A program made the position numbers and the translations under genes. From assembly GCA_900541725.1 (NCBI GenBank), contig UQLB01000004.1, positions 1-64,000 on the forward strand: a DNA stretch of 64,000 nucleotides. The letters run 5' to 3'. Below are positions 36,896 to 45,442 of the stretch, piece by piece. The DNA comes from an uncultured Collinsella sp. GTDB taxonomy: Bacteria; Actinomycetota; Coriobacteriia; Coriobacteriales; Coriobacteriaceae. Below the pieces are notes generated by a model that saw only the letters and a program-made list of their open reading frames with translations, searched no databases and was not told the origin of the DNA. Numbering within the stretch: position 1 is the stretch's first letter; each line of letters starts with the position of its first letter.

Positions 36896-37633
36896 ATGGG
36901 CTTCTTTGACAAGATGTTCGAGAAGAAAGAGTGCGCGATTTGCGGTACCGAGCTGGGACTTCTAGGTAAGACAAAAATCAATGAAGGCTACCTGTGCAAA
37001 GAGTGCGCCGGCAAGCTCTCCCCCTACTTTCACGGCTATCGCTCCAGCACCGCGGACGACATCCGTGAGCAACTCGCCTACCGCGAGGCCAACGCCGAAC
37101 GCCTGTCTTCGTTCAACCCCACGCGCACGCTTTCTGCCGGGCGCACCAATATTATGCTCGATGAGGACGCGGGCCTGCTGATCATCACTTCGCAGAGCCG
37201 CTGGCGCGACGCCAATCCCGACATCATCGAGTTCTCGCAGGTACTCGGCTGCGATATGGATATCGACGAGCATCGCACCGAGATCTATCGCGAGACCAAG
37301 GACGGCGAGCGCGAGAGCTACAACCCGCCGCGCTACGACCTGGATTACGACTTTAATCTGACCATCCACGTCAACACGCCGTACTTCACCGAGATCAACC
37401 TGCGCGTGAACGACTCCACCATCGATCAGCGCGGCTCCATCGAATACCGCGAGGCCAAGCGCCAGGCAACCGAGGTCCGCGACGCGCTGGTGCAGCTGCG
37501 CCAGGAGACGCGCGACAGCGTCGTGGCCGCCAAGGCCCCCAAGACCGCGGTGACCTGCCCCTTCTGCGGAGCCACCACCATTCCCGATGCCAGTGGGCGC
37601 TGCGAATACTGCGGCGGCGCCATCGGCGCATAG
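36896..37633 (+). CDS. DUF4428-type zinc-ribbon protein
   Basis: 245-residue cytoplasmic protein with two zinc ribbons: a DUF4428-like one at the N-terminus (CAICGTELGLLGKTKINEG...CKEC, residues 13-36) and a C-terminal one (CPFCGATTIPDASGRCEYCGG). Between them lies a beta-rich domain that may bind protein or lipid. ATG at 36896 follows GGGAGG. First of four same-strand genes with gaps of 24-80 bases, all sharing zinc ribbons or envelope features. Exact function unknown. Confidence 0.82.
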   Translation: MGFFDKMFEKKECAICGTELGLLGKTKINEGYLCKECAGKLSPYFHGYRSSTADDIREQLAYREANAERLSSFNPTRTLSAGRTNIMLDEDAGLLIITSQSRWRDANPDIIEFSQVLGCDMDIDEHRTEIYRETKDGERESYNPPRYDLDYDFNLTIHVNTPYFTEINLRVNDSTIDQRGSIEYREAKRQATEVRDALVQLRQETRDSVVAAKAPKTAVTCPFCGATTIPDASGRCEYCGGAIGA

Positions 37634-37657
37634 CCTCCGGCAGCGAAAGGACCGATC

Positions 37658-38980
37658 ATGGCCTTCGAGAGCGTTAACTATCAGTGCCCTGTCTGCGGTG
37701 GCCCCTTGCATTTTGCCAGCGCCGAGCAAAAGCTCGTCTGCGACTACTGTGACTCGCGCTTTGAAGTCGAAGAAGTCGAGGCCCTCTATCGCGAGCGCCA
37801 GGACAAGGCAGATGCCAAAGCCGATGCCGCCGCCGCGGCCCCCAAGCCTGCTGTCGACGACGCGGTGCAGGAACTCGCCCAAAACGCCGGCTACATCTGC
37901 TCATCGTGCGGCGCCGAGCTCGTGTCCGACGGCACCGTCGCCGTCACCACCTGCCCGTACTGCGGCAACTCCGCCGTGGCGCCCGGCCAGCTCTCGGGCG
38001 ACTTCTCGCCCGACCTGGTGATTCCGTTTAAGCTCGGGCGCGATGACGTCACGGCCGCACTCAAGGAACACTACAAGGGCAAGATCTTGCTGCCCAAGAG
38101 CTTTGTCACCGGCAACCACATCGACGAGGTCCAAGGTGTCTACGTGCCGTTTTGGCTCTACGGCGCCCGCGTTGACGGCGAAGTGCACTTTGACGCGACC
38201 AACGAGACCGTGACCGAGGAATCCGACCGCACCGTCACGACCACCGACCACTACGATGCCTATCGCAAGGGCAACATCTCGTTTAAGCGCGTGCCCGTCG
38301 ACGGATCATCCAAGATGCCCGACGGCCACATGGACGCCATCGAGCCGTTTGACTACGACGCGCTGCGTCCGTTCTCGGTCGCCTATATGCCCGGCTACAT
38401 CGCCAACCGTTACGACGAGGACTGCGAGACCTGCAAGGCGCGCGCCGAGCGCCGTATGGAAGAAAGCACGATCTCGGCCCTGCGCGAGACCGTCGTCGAC
38501 GAATACGACGATGCCACGGTCGAAAGCAAGCAGCTCGACTACACCTGGGAAGACAGCGACTACGCCCTGTTCCCCGTCTGGATGCTCTCCACCTCGTGGA
38601 ACGGCAAGAGCTACCTGTTTGCCATGAACGGCCAGACCGGCCGCTTGGTCGGCGAGCTCCCCTGCTCCAAGCCCAAGCTCGCCATCGCCTCGGTGCTGTT
38701 CTTCGTGATCGGATTTATCCTCTCCCAGATTCTCTTTATGGGGGAATACGCCTTCGATCCGGATTACCTCACCTTTGATATCGAGGGCATCCTCATCAAC
38801 GTCATCGCGCCGCTGATCATCGTGATTATCGGAGACGTGCTACTGGTAGGCCAGCTCAAGACGGCCAACGAAGCAACCCATGCCGATGAGTATTGTGGCG
38901 AGCTCGACTTGACCGAGAAGCACGACACCTTCAGCCACACCGAGACCACCGTTGTCATGAAAGACGACAAGGACGACTAA
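37658..38980 (+). CDS. Zinc-ribbon membrane protein (YdjG-like)
   Basis: 440-residue protein with two N-terminal zinc ribbons (CPVCGGPL...CDYCDSRF and CSSCGAEL...CPYCGNS), a central beta-rich domain, and two membrane segments near the C-terminus (about 345-365 and 380-405), ending in an acidic tail. This plan matches Bacillus YdjG, often annotated TFIIB-type zinc ribbon protein, which with YdjH and YdjI recruits PspA to stressed membranes. Its direct neighbour is the SPFH protein, as in Bacillus. No PspA gene was found in the window. Confidence 0.82.
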   Translation: MAFESVNYQCPVCGGPLHFASAEQKLVCDYCDSRFEVEEVEALYRERQDKADAKADAAAAAPKPAVDDAVQELAQNAGYICSSCGAELVSDGTVAVTTCPYCGNSAVAPGQLSGDFSPDLVIPFKLGRDDVTAALKEHYKGKILLPKSFVTGNHIDEVQGVYVPFWLYGARVDGEVHFDATNETVTEESDRTVTTTDHYDAYRKGNISFKRVPVDGSSKMPDGHMDAIEPFDYDALRPFSVAYMPGYIANRYDEDCETCKARAERRMEESTISALRETVVDEYDDATVESKQLDYTWEDSDYALFPVWMLSTSWNGKSYLFAMNGQTGRLVGELPCSKPKLAIASVLFFVIGFILSQILFMGEYAFDPDYLTFDIEGILINVIAPLIIVIIGDVLLVGQLKTANEATHADEYCGELDLTEKHDTFSHTETTVVMKDDKDD

Positions 38981-39028
38981 GCAATCCAACCAATACCACC
39001 CGGCCTTTGACGAGAAAGGAAGATCACC

Positions 39029-40270
39029 ATGGGACTCTTGAAAGCTGGATTGGGAGCTGCCGGCGGCGTCATGGCCGACCAGTGGAAGGAATTTATCTAC
39101 TGCGAATCGATGCCTGCTGACGTCTTGGCCTGCAAGGGCAGCAAACGTACCGGTGGCCGCAGTTCCAACACGCGCGGCGAGGACAACGTCATCTCCAACG
39201 GCTCGGTCATCGCCGTCAACGACGGACAAGGCATGCTCGTGGTGCAAAACGGCAAGATCATCGAAGTCGCGCTGGAGCCCGGTGAGTTCGTCTTCGATAC
39301 CGGCAGCGAGCCGAGCGTCTTTAGCGGCAACCTGGGCGATTCCATCAAGGAGACCTTCGCCAATATCGGCAGCCGCTTTACCTTTGGCGGCGACGCGGGC
39401 AAGGACCAGCGCGTCTACTTCATCAACACCAAGGAGATCATCGGCAACAAGTACGGCACCGCCTCGCCCGTGCCCTTCCGCGTGGTCGATAACAACATTG
39501 GCCTGGACGTCGACATCTCCGTGCGCTGCAACGGTGAGTATTCGTACCGCATCACCAACCCGCTGCTGTTCTACACCAACGTATGCGGCAACGTGACCGA
39601 TAGCTACACGCGCGACAAGATCGACAGCCAGCTTAAGTCCGAGCTGCTCACCGCCCTGCAGCCCGCCTTTGCCAAGATCTCGGAGATGGGCATCCGCTAC
39701 AGCGCCATCCCCGGCCACACCACCGAGCTCGCCCGCGCGCTCAACGAGGTCCTCTCTGCCGACTGGCGTGACCTGCGCGGCGTCGAGATCGTAAGCTTTG
39801 GCGTCAACTCCATCGCCGCCTCGCAAGAAGACGAGCAGATGATCAAGGACCTGCAGAAAGCCGCGGTCATGCGCGATCCCACCATGGCGGCAGCCAACAT
39901 CGCCAGCGCCCAGAGCGATGCGATGCGCGCGGCAGCCGCCAACCCCAACGGCGCGATGGCAGGCTTTATGGGCATGGGCATGGCAGGTGGCATGGGCGGC
40001 ATGAACGCCAGCCAGCTGTTCGCCGCCGGCCAGGCACAGCAGCAGGCCGCCCCGCAGCCGGCTCCGGCTCCCGCCCCCGCACCGGCTCCCGCCGCCGCAC
40101 CTGCGGCCGGCACGTGGACTTGCAGCTGCGGCGCCACCAACACCGGCAAGTTCTGCTCCGAGTGCGGCAGTCCCGCACCCGCCCCGGCACCGGCAAAGTG
40201 GTTCTGCCCCAACTGCGGCAGCGAAAACGGCGGCAAGTTCTGCAGCAACTGCGGAACGCCCCGGCCTTAG
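39029..40270 (+). CDS. SPFH-domain protein with zinc ribbons (YdjI-like)
   Basis: 413-residue protein. Residues 1-290 form an SPFH/Band-7-like domain (DVLACKGSKRTGGRSSNTRGEDNVISNGS; FGVNSIAASQEDEQMIKDLQ), then a Gly/Met-rich stretch, an Ala/Pro linker, and two short zinc ribbons (CSCGATNTGKFCSECG; CPNCGSENGGKFCSNCG). This is the architecture of Bacillus YdjI (also called virion core protein). SPFH proteins assemble at membranes as scaffolds. ATG at 39029 follows GAAAGGA. It sits between the YdjG-like gene and a lipoprotein gene. Confidence 0.87.
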   Translation: MGLLKAGLGAAGGVMADQWKEFIYCESMPADVLACKGSKRTGGRSSNTRGEDNVISNGSVIAVNDGQGMLVVQNGKIIEVALEPGEFVFDTGSEPSVFSGNLGDSIKETFANIGSRFTFGGDAGKDQRVYFINTKEIIGNKYGTASPVPFRVVDNNIGLDVDISVRCNGEYSYRITNPLLFYTNVCGNVTDSYTRDKIDSQLKSELLTALQPAFAKISEMGIRYSAIPGHTTELARALNEVLSADWRDLRGVEIVSFGVNSIAASQEDEQMIKDLQKAAVMRDPTMAAANIASAQSDAMRAAAANPNGAMAGFMGMGMAGGMGGMNASQLFAAGQAQQQAAPQPAPAPAPAPAPAAAPAAGTWTCSCGATNTGKFCSECGSPAPAPAPAKWFCPNCGSENGGKFCSNCGTPRP

Positions 40271-40351
40271 CCCCTCTATCTGGTAATTGGCGGGGGGATC
40301 CGCCACCCCCGCATTTGCTTCTATGGGTTTCGTTCGATGAAGGAGGACACC

Positions 40352-41194
40352 ATGAAGACAACGTTCAAAAAGTCCGTACTCGCATTTCTGACATGCGTTC
40401 TGGCGCTCGCCTTTGCCCTGACGGGCTGCAGCGGCGGCGGCAAGGACCCCAAGGCCAACTTCGTCGGCAGCTGGCAGTACTCGGGTGGAACCTTGGATGG
40501 CGAAGAGCTCACCGATGAGTACATGGATATGCTCAAGGAGTGGGGCCTCAACTGCGTCCTGATCCTCGACGAGGACGGCACAGGCGTCCTCGATATGTTC
40601 CTTGAGGTCGCCGACCTGAAATGGGAAGCCAAGGACGCCACCACCGTAACGATCACCGCCGAAGATGAGTCGCACGACCTGAAGCTCAAGGACGACAAGC
40701 TCGTCCTTGAGGTGGAAGGCGACAAGCTTATCTTCACCAAGTCCGACAAGGATCTGTCCGGCACGGTGAAGAAGGATCGCGAGGCGGCCGAGAAGGAAGA
40801 GGAGATCGATGAGGCCGTCGAAGACGACGATGTCCAGAGCGTCGAAATCTCCCCCGCCGTCACCGTCGCCGATGACGATCTGTGCACCATCACCATTACC
40901 GAGAAGTTCAAAGACGACTGGGGCGACATCGGCTTTGTCGTCAACATCACCAACAAGAGTGACAAGGACCTGACCTTCTACGCTCCTTCCGGCAAGACCA
41001 ACGTCAACGGCACCATGAAGGAACCCTGGTTCTCGGCTCACCTGATGCCCGGCACCAACGCCACCGAGGAATTCACGTTCTCGAACGGCGAGCTTGACAG
41101 CCTTGACGACCTGGTCAACACGACCATCGACATCGACGCCTACCTGACCGATTCCTACGAGGACGTCGCCTCCTACAGCGCAACCATCGCGTAA
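40352..41194 (+). CDS. Secreted lipoprotein with acidic linker and C-terminal beta domain
   Basis: 280-residue lipoprotein: signal MKTTFKKSVLAFL..., lipobox LTGC, then a lipocalin-like beta domain (FVGSWQYSGGTLDGEEL), a highly acidic Glu/Asp/Lys linker (about 135-155) and a second beta domain resembling DUF5067/immunoglobulin-like lipoprotein modules (CTITITEKFKDDWGDIG). ATG at 40352 follows AAGGAGGA. Last gene of the four-gene cluster, followed by a hairpin at 41246-41274. It may be the outer-face partner of the SPFH/zinc-ribbon proteins; this is inference. Confidence 0.85.
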   Translation: MKTTFKKSVLAFLTCVLALAFALTGCSGGGKDPKANFVGSWQYSGGTLDGEELTDEYMDMLKEWGLNCVLILDEDGTGVLDMFLEVADLKWEAKDATTVTITAEDESHDLKLKDDKLVLEVEGDKLIFTKSDKDLSGTVKKDREAAEKEEEIDEAVEDDDVQSVEISPAVTVADDDLCTITITEKFKDDWGDIGFVVNITNKSDKDLTFYAPSGKTNVNGTMKEPWFSAHLMPGTNATEEFTFSNGELDSLDDLVNTTIDIDAYLTDSYEDVASYSATIA

Positions 41195-41245
41195 CGACAG
41201 ACACCGACAGCCGCGGATTGGCGGACATATCCGCGCACACCAGGC

Positions 41246-41274
41246 GGTGCCGCAGGAGTTGACCCTGCGGCACC
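41246..41274. terminator. Hairpin between the convergent lipoprotein and response regulator genes
   Basis: Eleven-base-pair stem GGTGCCGCAGG (41246-41256) with CCTGCGGCACC (41264-41274), then GTCGCTTTT. A probable bidirectional terminator. Confidence 0.7.
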
Positions 41275-41303
41275 GTCGCTTTTATGCCGATGCGTAACGA
41301 GCG

Positions 41304-41924
41304 CTAGCGCTCCATGTTGGGAACGATGCTGCCCTCCGTTACTGCGCGCACGGCAAGGCGCATGATGTTGTCGTAGCCGGTCTTGTTGAGGATCTCCGAG
41401 ATGCGGCGTTTGATGGTTCCCTCGCTCATAAACAGCTCGGCCGCAATCTCGCGGCGGCTCTTGCCCTCGCAGGCAAGGCGCAAAATCGACAGCTCGACAT
41501 CGTCGAGGGCCGCCGTGCCCGAAAAAATACTCTCGGGCGGCTTGGGAAACGTGCAGTAACCCGCCAGCGTGGAGCGCATCACGGCGAATAGCTCGTCGAT
41601 ACCGACGTTCTTGTACACAAAGCTGTCGACGCCCGCCTCGCGCGCCTGGTCCACAAAGGTGATTTCGGGCATACCCGTCATGATAATGACGCGGCACTCG
41701 GGCAGTTGTTCTTTGATGCGCGCCGCCGCCACGATGCCGTTGGAATCATGCTCGGTGCATACGTCCATCAGTATCATGTCCGGGCGCTCCTTGAGCGCGA
41801 CACCCAAGGCCTCGGAAGCATCGGCAATGGCGGAAACAACGGTCATATCGGGCTGGTCGCCAACGGAGCGCGCCAGGCTCTCGCGCAGGATGGCCTGGTC
41901 TTCGACAATTAACACGCGGATCAT
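41304..41924 (-). CDS. NarL/LuxR-type response regulator
   Basis: 206-residue regulator with a receiver domain (VLIVEDQ, phospho-acceptor Asp in MILMDV, Lys in FVYKN) and a C-terminal LuxR helix-turn-helix (GKSRREIAAELFMSEGTIKRRISEIL). ATG at 41924 overlaps the stop of the upstream kinase gene (ATGA), so the three genes 45300-41304 form one coupled operon. Its targets may include the operon itself. Confidence 0.92.
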   Translation of the reverse strand: MIRVLIVEDQAILRESLARSVGDQPDMTVVSAIADASEALGVALKERPDMILMDVCTEHDSNGIVAAARIKEQLPECRVIIMTGMPEITFVDQAREAGVDSFVYKNVGIDELFAVMRSTLAGYCTFPKPPESIFSGTAALDDVELSILRLACEGKSRREIAAELFMSEGTIKRRISEILNKTGYDNIMRLAVRAVTEGSIVPNMER

Positions 41925-43420
41925 GAGCTTCTCCTCCGAACAGCAGCGTTGGGCGTAAGCGGAATGGATACCGCAAGCGTAAAGGGCCCGGCAGCATGGA
42001 CCTCTAGGCTGCCGCCCAGATCTTGCGCGACATGCCTCATACCTGGGATACCCGTTCCCTCGCGATACGATACGGGGGCCGGGGACCCGTCGTTAGAAAT
42101 CGTCATGCGCGCGATGCCGTCAGCATCCGCCCCCTCCTGCCACAGACGCACGTAGACCCGATGCGCCTGCGCGTGCTTGGTGGCATTGGTCGAGGCCTCG
42201 CGAATAATCTGCAAAAATGCGGTGGCGACACGCGCGTCCTCAGGCAGCGCGCCCTCAACATCGATCTGCACGCTCACCAGGCCAAAAGCATGGACGATAT
42301 CGCCCAGCTGCTCTGCCGGTTCGCTGTCGCCCCCGCTGCGCAGATCGGCAGCGATTGAGCGCAGCAGCGGGTCGATCTGCTCGAGTGACTCGTCATCCAG
42401 GCGCCCTTCCTCCAGATAACGATGGAGAATGGACAGGCGCTGCCCGATCACGTCGTGCACGCGGGCGCGCATACGTAGGTAGGCCGCATTGTCGGCAACC
42501 TTTTTAACTTCTTCGATCTGGGACTGGAGCTCTTGGCCCGCAAGCTCAAGCAGGTGGTTTGCTTGCGCCAAGCGGTCGTAGGCGTGTGCGTATTCCGTCA
42601 CGTCCAGTCCGATAATGCGCTCAAAGAGGCGGCCCGAAACCATAACCTCGTCGCGCACAAATAGGCGAATCTCGGCGGGAGAAATCTCGATCACCGCGCG
42701 AGCCTCACCAAAACGGTCCAAGTTAATCCGCACGCGGTTCCTACTGCTTTCGGGCATTTGCATGCTAAGTTTGCGCAGGTCGTTCCATGTGCCGCTCATG
42801 TCACCTAGATCGGTGGGCATATGAAGTTCCACCAGGTTTTTGCGCATGCAGCGGTTCATGAGCAGCGGACGGCCCCTCGGGTCCAGATACAGGATGCCCA
42901 CGGGAATCACGTTGATGGTCTCGATCGTCGAGAACGCGGTGATATCCTCCTGGCGGTTACGGACGTCCATCAAGAGCGCCGCGATGGAACGGAACAGGAA
43001 GAACGCTCCCTCTGCGATAAGGACAACGGTCCACGCCGAGCCCGTGGCAAAAACCACCGGCGGTGTAACGGCGACAACAAGCAGCAGCTCGACCAGCATG
43101 ACGGGGCGACGATAGCGCACCATAAGCACCACGCCATAGGCAAAGATTGCGGCATTGAGCCACAGCACTCCGCCCATTGCCCTGGCGCAAACGTCAAGCG
43201 GCGCCACCAGATATGAGCCAGACGACGCGAACAAGATGAGCGCCGAAATAACTAGGTGCAGCACAAGGCTCGCCTCGTAGGCACAAATCACCTTACGGTT
43301 ATAGGACGAGCGGCGCGATGAAATGAGCGGGACGTGGATCGTCTGCAGACACGCAGCCAGGGCAAAGACAACATCGAGCGCAACGATTTGGGGAAGGATG
43401 AGCGAAATCTGCATCGTCAC
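41921..43420 (-). CDS. Membrane sensor histidine kinase (HisKA_3)
   Basis: 499-residue kinase. About six membrane segments fill residues 1-150, a PAS-like region follows, then a HisKA_3 dimerisation domain with the phospho-acceptor His in RVHDVIGQRLS, and an HATPase domain (STNATKHAQAHRVYV, ISNDGSP, GTGIPGMRH). The pairing with the adjacent NarL-type regulator is typical. Both ends overlap neighbouring genes by 4 bases (ATGA). Confidence 0.92.
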   Translation of the reverse strand: MTMQISLILPQIVALDVVFALAACLQTIHVPLISSRRSSYNRKVICAYEASLVLHLVISALILFASSGSYLVAPLDVCARAMGGVLWLNAAIFAYGVVLMVRYRRPVMLVELLLVVAVTPPVVFATGSAWTVVLIAEGAFFLFRSIAALLMDVRNRQEDITAFSTIETINVIPVGILYLDPRGRPLLMNRCMRKNLVELHMPTDLGDMSGTWNDLRKLSMQMPESSRNRVRINLDRFGEARAVIEISPAEIRLFVRDEVMVSGRLFERIIGLDVTEYAHAYDRLAQANHLLELAGQELQSQIEEVKKVADNAAYLRMRARVHDVIGQRLSILHRYLEEGRLDDESLEQIDPLLRSIAADLRSGGDSEPAEQLGDIVHAFGLVSVQIDVEGALPEDARVATAFLQIIREASTNATKHAQAHRVYVRLWQEGADADGIARMTISNDGSPAPVSYREGTGIPGMRHVAQDLGGSLEVHAAGPFTLAVSIPLTPNAAVRRRSS

Positions 43421-45300
43421 TCACCCGCCCTCGGCATCAAGACGATCATGCGCAGCTGGCCGGGCTCGCCCTCAAGGCGGTATGCCACGTTGCGCCCTTG
43501 CAGAGCGCTTTCGAGCTCTTGCGCAGCGGGCGTCTGCGAAAGATCTGCATCATCGTTGGAAAAAAGCGTGGCGCGTAGCTCGACACTGCATCGGTCATGG
43601 TCGCCCAAGTGATACATAAGCGCCGGATGGTCGGTGGTGTAGGCAAAAAACGCAAAGTCATACACGCAGTCGTACAGGGCGCTTACCGTACTGGCGTGCA
43701 ACGGGCGCCGTATGGCGATAATCGAGGCGCAATCGATATCGATGGTGCGCAGGTCGCTTGCGAGCTCGTTGGCAATGAGCTGAATGCGGTCGCGATCAAA
43801 ACCGCTCTCCCCGTGCTGTGCCAACGTGAGCGACCCCTTGCGCTTGCAATAGGCGACGAGCATCTTGGCGCGCTGCAGCATGCGGTAACGCTCGTGCGAA
43901 GACGATTCATCGGTCAACGGCGGCAGCGAGCTCAGCAGGTCGTACATCCCTTCGAGCGCGCGGGCAAGCGCCTGGTCCACGTCTTGGACCAGCAAGGTCT
44001 CGGCCTCTTGGTCTGCCAGGTGCGTCTTAAGGTCGTAGTCGGCGGCGAGCAGCTCATTTTGGCGCTGCAGCTCCATACGACGATGTGCCAGTTCACGGTT
44101 AAGCTCGTTGAGATCCGACACGTCTTGGGCAAGCAGGGCCGATCCGCCCAGCAGTGGAAAGGCACGGTACATCACATCGGGATCGGACGCCACGGCAAAG
44201 GCATGGGCGCGGCTGTGCGCCTGGGTCCGCAACTCCTCGCGCACGCCTACCGGCATTGGCTTTGACACTGGCGTGGCATAGACTTCCTGCAGGTCGCGCG
44301 TTAGAACTTTGAGGTCAAGCGGCAAGGTGTCGAAAATGCCGGCGATGTCGTGATATGACGGAACGACACCGCAATCGAGACAGATTTCCATCGCCACCAC
44401 GCACAAGACGCAATAGACGAGCGAGAAGTTGAGCCTCCATGCCCAGGGCACGCGCAACGCATATGAGATGGCAAAGAACGCGCCGCCCAGCAGCACGAGC
44501 GCCGCCGTGCCCGAGAAACGTTGGATGCGAAAGGACGAGGACCGGCCCACCAGGATAAAAAAGGCCACAAAGTTAAAGGCCGTCCACACGAGGACGGCGA
44601 AATAACCCCAGCCGTACGTGTAATCGTTGCTCCAGGTGTCGCTTGTACGGTCAAAGTGGAAGACCTGCTGGTGAAAATCGTTGGTGAGCACAAATCCGAT
44701 AAGCAGGATAGCCATAATCCACAGCGCAGCGCAGTAGCGTCGACCCAGGCGGTGTTGCTCCAGGCCCGCAAGGCGCAGACCACACAACTGGTAGAGCAGC
44801 GGAATGAGCGTCATGGGCACGTAGTACAGGTACCACAGCACGGTGGCATAGAACGGCGTGAACGACTTGTACTTGAGAATGACTTCGATCATCCACAGGG
44901 CGCAGATGGTGGCGATGGCAACAAGACGGCGGCGCAACACATGGTCCAAACAGCGCAGATAGACCGATACGCCCCAGATCGAAAATGCAATTGCGGCAAC
45001 AAGCAACGGCAGAGAGCTCGAATGGACGAGCGCATCCACGACCTCTTCGGACACCTCGCTATAGGCGGGCACGGCGTTAGAAAGTTTGGGGTCGAAGGCG
45101 AACAGCGCCGGCAAGACTGCCAAAAGCATGAGGAACAGTGCGGTGATGGCGCCGGCGATAGCGAAGACGCGGTGACGGTACGCCTGATGTGTTATGCCAA
45201 CAAGGAATCGCGGCATGGCGAAGAGCCTGCCGCCCCTGGGATCCGCCACGGGTGCGGATCGGGCGGCCGCGTGGCCGATATGTCGCTCGCGGGTACCCAT
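43417..45300 (-). CDS. Membrane sensor with 7TM head and kinase-like C-terminus
   Basis: 627-residue protein. About eight or nine hydrophobic segments (residues 25-300) resemble the histidine-kinase 7TM head; a long coiled coil follows (NELNRELAHRRMELQRQNEL). The C-terminal third looks like a HisKA/HATPase remnant, but I see no convincing phospho-acceptor His box or glycine-rich ATP lid. It may be a sensory partner of the next kinase. ATG at 45300 lacks a clear ribosome site; TACACT lies about 13 bases upstream, so a near-leaderless mRNA is possible. Confidence 0.8.
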   Translation of the reverse strand: MGTRERHIGHAAARSAPVADPRGGRLFAMPRFLVGITHQAYRHRVFAIAGAITALFLMLLAVLPALFAFDPKLSNAVPAYSEVSEEVVDALVHSSSLPLLVAAIAFSIWGVSVYLRCLDHVLRRRLVAIATICALWMIEVILKYKSFTPFYATVLWYLYYVPMTLIPLLYQLCGLRLAGLEQHRLGRRYCAALWIMAILLIGFVLTNDFHQQVFHFDRTSDTWSNDYTYGWGYFAVLVWTAFNFVAFFILVGRSSSFRIQRFSGTAALVLLGGAFFAISYALRVPWAWRLNFSLVYCVLCVVAMEICLDCGVVPSYHDIAGIFDTLPLDLKVLTRDLQEVYATPVSKPMPVGVREELRTQAHSRAHAFAVASDPDVMYRAFPLLGGSALLAQDVSDLNELNRELAHRRMELQRQNELLAADYDLKTHLADQEAETLLVQDVDQALARALEGMYDLLSSLPPLTDESSSHERYRMLQRAKMLVAYCKRKGSLTLAQHGESGFDRDRIQLIANELASDLRTIDIDCASIIAIRRPLHASTVSALYDCVYDFAFFAYTTDHPALMYHLGDHDRCSVELRATLFSNDDADLSQTPAAQELESALQGRNVAYRLEGEPGQLRMIVLMPRAGE

Positions 45301-45367
45301 AGTGCTTTTAGTGTACCGACAGATGGGTCGAAAAAGCGGGCCGCATGTCCCAAAATCCGCAGACGGC

Positions 45368-45406
45368 AAGGCGCCCGGCAAGCATTAACTGCTCGCCGGG
45401 CGCCTT
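45368..45406 (-). terminator. Hairpin after the 6-phospho-beta-glucosidase gene
   Basis: Twelve-base-pair stem AAGGCGCCCGGC (45368-45379) with 45395-45406. It has a weak T tail and lies 37 bases past the stop codon. Confidence 0.65.
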
Positions 45407-45442
45407 GGTCAGAAGGCTATGAAGTTGAGTGTCTCAGCTTCC

